NCBI GenBank assembly: GCA_030407315.1
Contig: JALQPE010001729.1
Coordinates: 90,213-154,212 of the forward strand
Length of the DNA stretch: 64,000 nt
Direction: 5' to 3'
From: Asparagopsis taxiformis
Taxonomy: Eukaryota; Rhodophyta; Florideophyceae; Bonnemaisoniales; Bonnemaisoniaceae
The position numbers and the translations under genes are program-made. The notes beneath the pieces were generated by a model that was not told the origin of the DNA, did no database searches, and was given only the letters and a program-made list of their open reading frames with translations. Below are positions 62,973 through 64,000 of this stretch, in pieces (the stretch's first letter is position 1; the number at the start of each line of letters is the position of its first letter).

Positions 62973-63069
62973 GCCCGCTCGCATGCACCCGATCCATATG
63001 CGAAGCGGGACGAACCAGACGGGTCTGTTCGTCTCTTTTTGCATACGGATCGGGTGCATGCGAGCGGGC
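62973..63069 (+). repeat. Hairpin 4 of the P2c array
   Basis: A 97-bp imperfect palindrome with outer arm GCCCGCTCGCATGCACCCGA. Its inner part (GACGAACCAGACGGGTCTG) resembles hairpin 3, but its outer part does not. Confidence 0.87.
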
Positions 63070-63151
63070 GTAAGGGTCGTTCAAAATCGATCTTGGTAAC
63101 CGGCAGAATTCCGGTTCTACGGATTCGTATGCATACGCGGTTGAAGTATTA

Positions 63152-63243
63152 GCATTCCAATACTTCAGGTGCTTACGCCCCAAAGCATGACAGACTATAG
63201 TCTGTCATGTTTGGGGGCGTACGCACCTGAAGTATTGGAATGC
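63152..63243 (+). repeat. Hairpin 5 of the P2c array
   Basis: A 92-bp imperfect palindrome centred on ACTATAGT, with outer arm GCATTCCAATACTTCAGGTG. It is followed by a stretch also found after hairpin 2 (TCAATCCCTCCACTCTTCAT). Confidence 0.87.
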
Positions 63244-64000
63244 CAATCTGCAGATATGAAGATTATGACCGCGACGCCAAACCATTTCCTGACCTTCTGT
63301 ACAATGTCAATCCCTCCACTCTTCATTGTAATTCCCGCGTTCACTACGGCCCCATCGCCCAATTGACCTCCCTTCCAGCACTACCATACTATACTACCTA
63401 TCAATTATTTCCTAGCTTTCATCTTCTCACCTACCTCAACATAGGAAATTTCCCTCGTCCACAGCAACGCCAGAGTATATTCCAAGAAACAATTTCATAC
63501 ATGCACCTAGCCTACAAGTAGCTCACCTTAAGACATTGCCCATGCGTAAGTTCATTTCCATCATGTCCCAAATTACACCTACTGTAATGGAACCACCAAA
63601 ACCAGTGAAACCAGCCTCCCAAACCAGTCCATGCACTGGTTTAAACCACCTCCGTACTGTACCCGTCGCTGGTTTGCCATTCCCGTCATTCCATAGCTGA
63701 AATTAGTAATTTCAATGGTTTTTTCCACCCACCGCCGGCCGCCAGCGTATGGACGGGCGCAAATCTAAAACCATCAAAAAAATCATGCCCAACTACAGTA
63801 CAGAACCAGCCTTTCAGCCTGGCCTGGCCAATGCTTTTCTCTGGTTTTTTTCCATCCCATTTCTCTACTGTATCCAGCCACGTCGCGTGGTTTTTTTCCA
63901 GTAAAATTTACAATTTTGCTCTGGCCGCTATTCCATCCAAATCTACTGGTTTCAAACCAGTGAAATCAATGGTTTTCTCAAAAATTGCTCATGCTGTGTA
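63244..64000. other. Right-end spacer with AAACCAGT / ACTGGTTT inverted motifs
   Basis: No supported gene. Several ACTGGTTT/AAACCAGT half sites occur. They form AAACCAGTCCATGCACTGGT at 63621 and the 17-bp palindrome ACTGGTTTCAAACCAGT at 63945-63961. It may be the edge of yet another palindrome family. Confidence 0.6.

Larger units (their letters stand above)
61413..63110 (+). repeat. P2c tandem array with TATA-like boxes and unit-specific hairpins
   Basis: Four units, starting at 61413, 61819, 62305 and 62717 (about 410-490 bp). Each starts TTACTCGAGCAAAACTCAA, related to P2 but with a decayed right arm. Then follow a shared stretch (AATTACCCATTATAGCTCCC, ACATTTCGTGATTGGTA), a TATA-like box (GAGTATATATAG in units 1 and 3), GACCCTTACGCC, a long hairpin that differs by unit, and GTTCAAAATCGATCTTGGTAA. 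A fifth hairpin follows at 63152. Confidence 0.9.

Noticed and set aside
61413..63110. CRISPR-like array (conserved blocks with variable inserts)
   Set aside because: Units are 410-490 bp, the variable parts are self-complementary, and the context is eukaryotic without cas-like genes.
1..64000. tRNA, rRNA or telomere repeats
   Set aside because: No cloverleaf-like genes, ribosomal sequence or short telomeric tandem repeats were recognised on reading; a dedicated scan was not possible.

Overview
The window looks like an accessory, repeat-dense block of a eukaryotic nuclear genome. A fungus is the best guess. Supporting signs are an intact Ty3/Gypsy chromovirus with a C-terminal chromodomain, CT-rich leaders just before several start codons, SET and Tudor-like chromatin domains, and long genes that are almost all intronless. 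No ribosomal operon, tRNA gene, CRISPR array or telomere repeat was seen, and no sequence here fixes the species. An integrated plasmid-like or viral element cannot be excluded.

The main content is a set of large, mutually related genes in two clusters. Cluster 1 (1-26,529) holds two ParB-like/2OG-Fe(II) oxygenase-like genes (1084-4341; 5915-17292, interrupted), one ParB-like/DNA adenine methyltransferase/SET gene (19385-22852, minus), and a tail-to-tail pair made of a small-barrel (Tudor-like) protein and a coiled-coil protein (23366-24727 and 25003-26529). Cluster 2 (44,033-63,250) repeats the same gene kinds in another order: methyltransferase-SET (44672-48166, minus), two ParB/oxygenase genes (49934-52948 and 53788-57023), a coiled-coil protein (57716-59359) and a Tudor-like protein (59480-61219, minus). 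A fifth ParB/oxygenase gene (37932-41522) lies between the clusters. The recurrence of one gene set suggests a co-inherited system, possibly mobile, that writes (DNA methyltransferase, SET) and may oxidise or erase DNA or chromatin marks at sites chosen by a ParB-like N-terminal domain.

Each gene block is bordered by its own palindromic repeats. Family P1 (37 bp, arms 17-3-17) borders the two oxygenase genes of cluster 1. Family P2 (always 61 bp, arms 23-15-23, core CTCAATCCGG) borders all genes of cluster 2. Family P3 (about 230 bp with two hairpins) borders the central oxygenase gene. Family P4 (ACAGTAAATTTTACTGT-like) lies beside the first Tudor/coiled-coil pair. The right end (61.4-63.3 kb) is a tandem array whose units pair a TATA-like box with a long hairpin of unit-specific sequence.

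Two recent events overlie this. A 7.7-kb LTR retrotransposon (6778-14503), with no difference found between its 860-bp LTRs and a GATGT target duplication, sits inside the second oxygenase gene. A 6,521-bp direct tandem duplication (22750-29270 and 29271-35791, TTGCA microhomology) copies the Tudor/coiled-coil pair and the first 34 codons of the methyltransferase gene. Three C6 tracts sit where C7 would keep a frame open; this may be homopolymer undercalling or real single-base loss.
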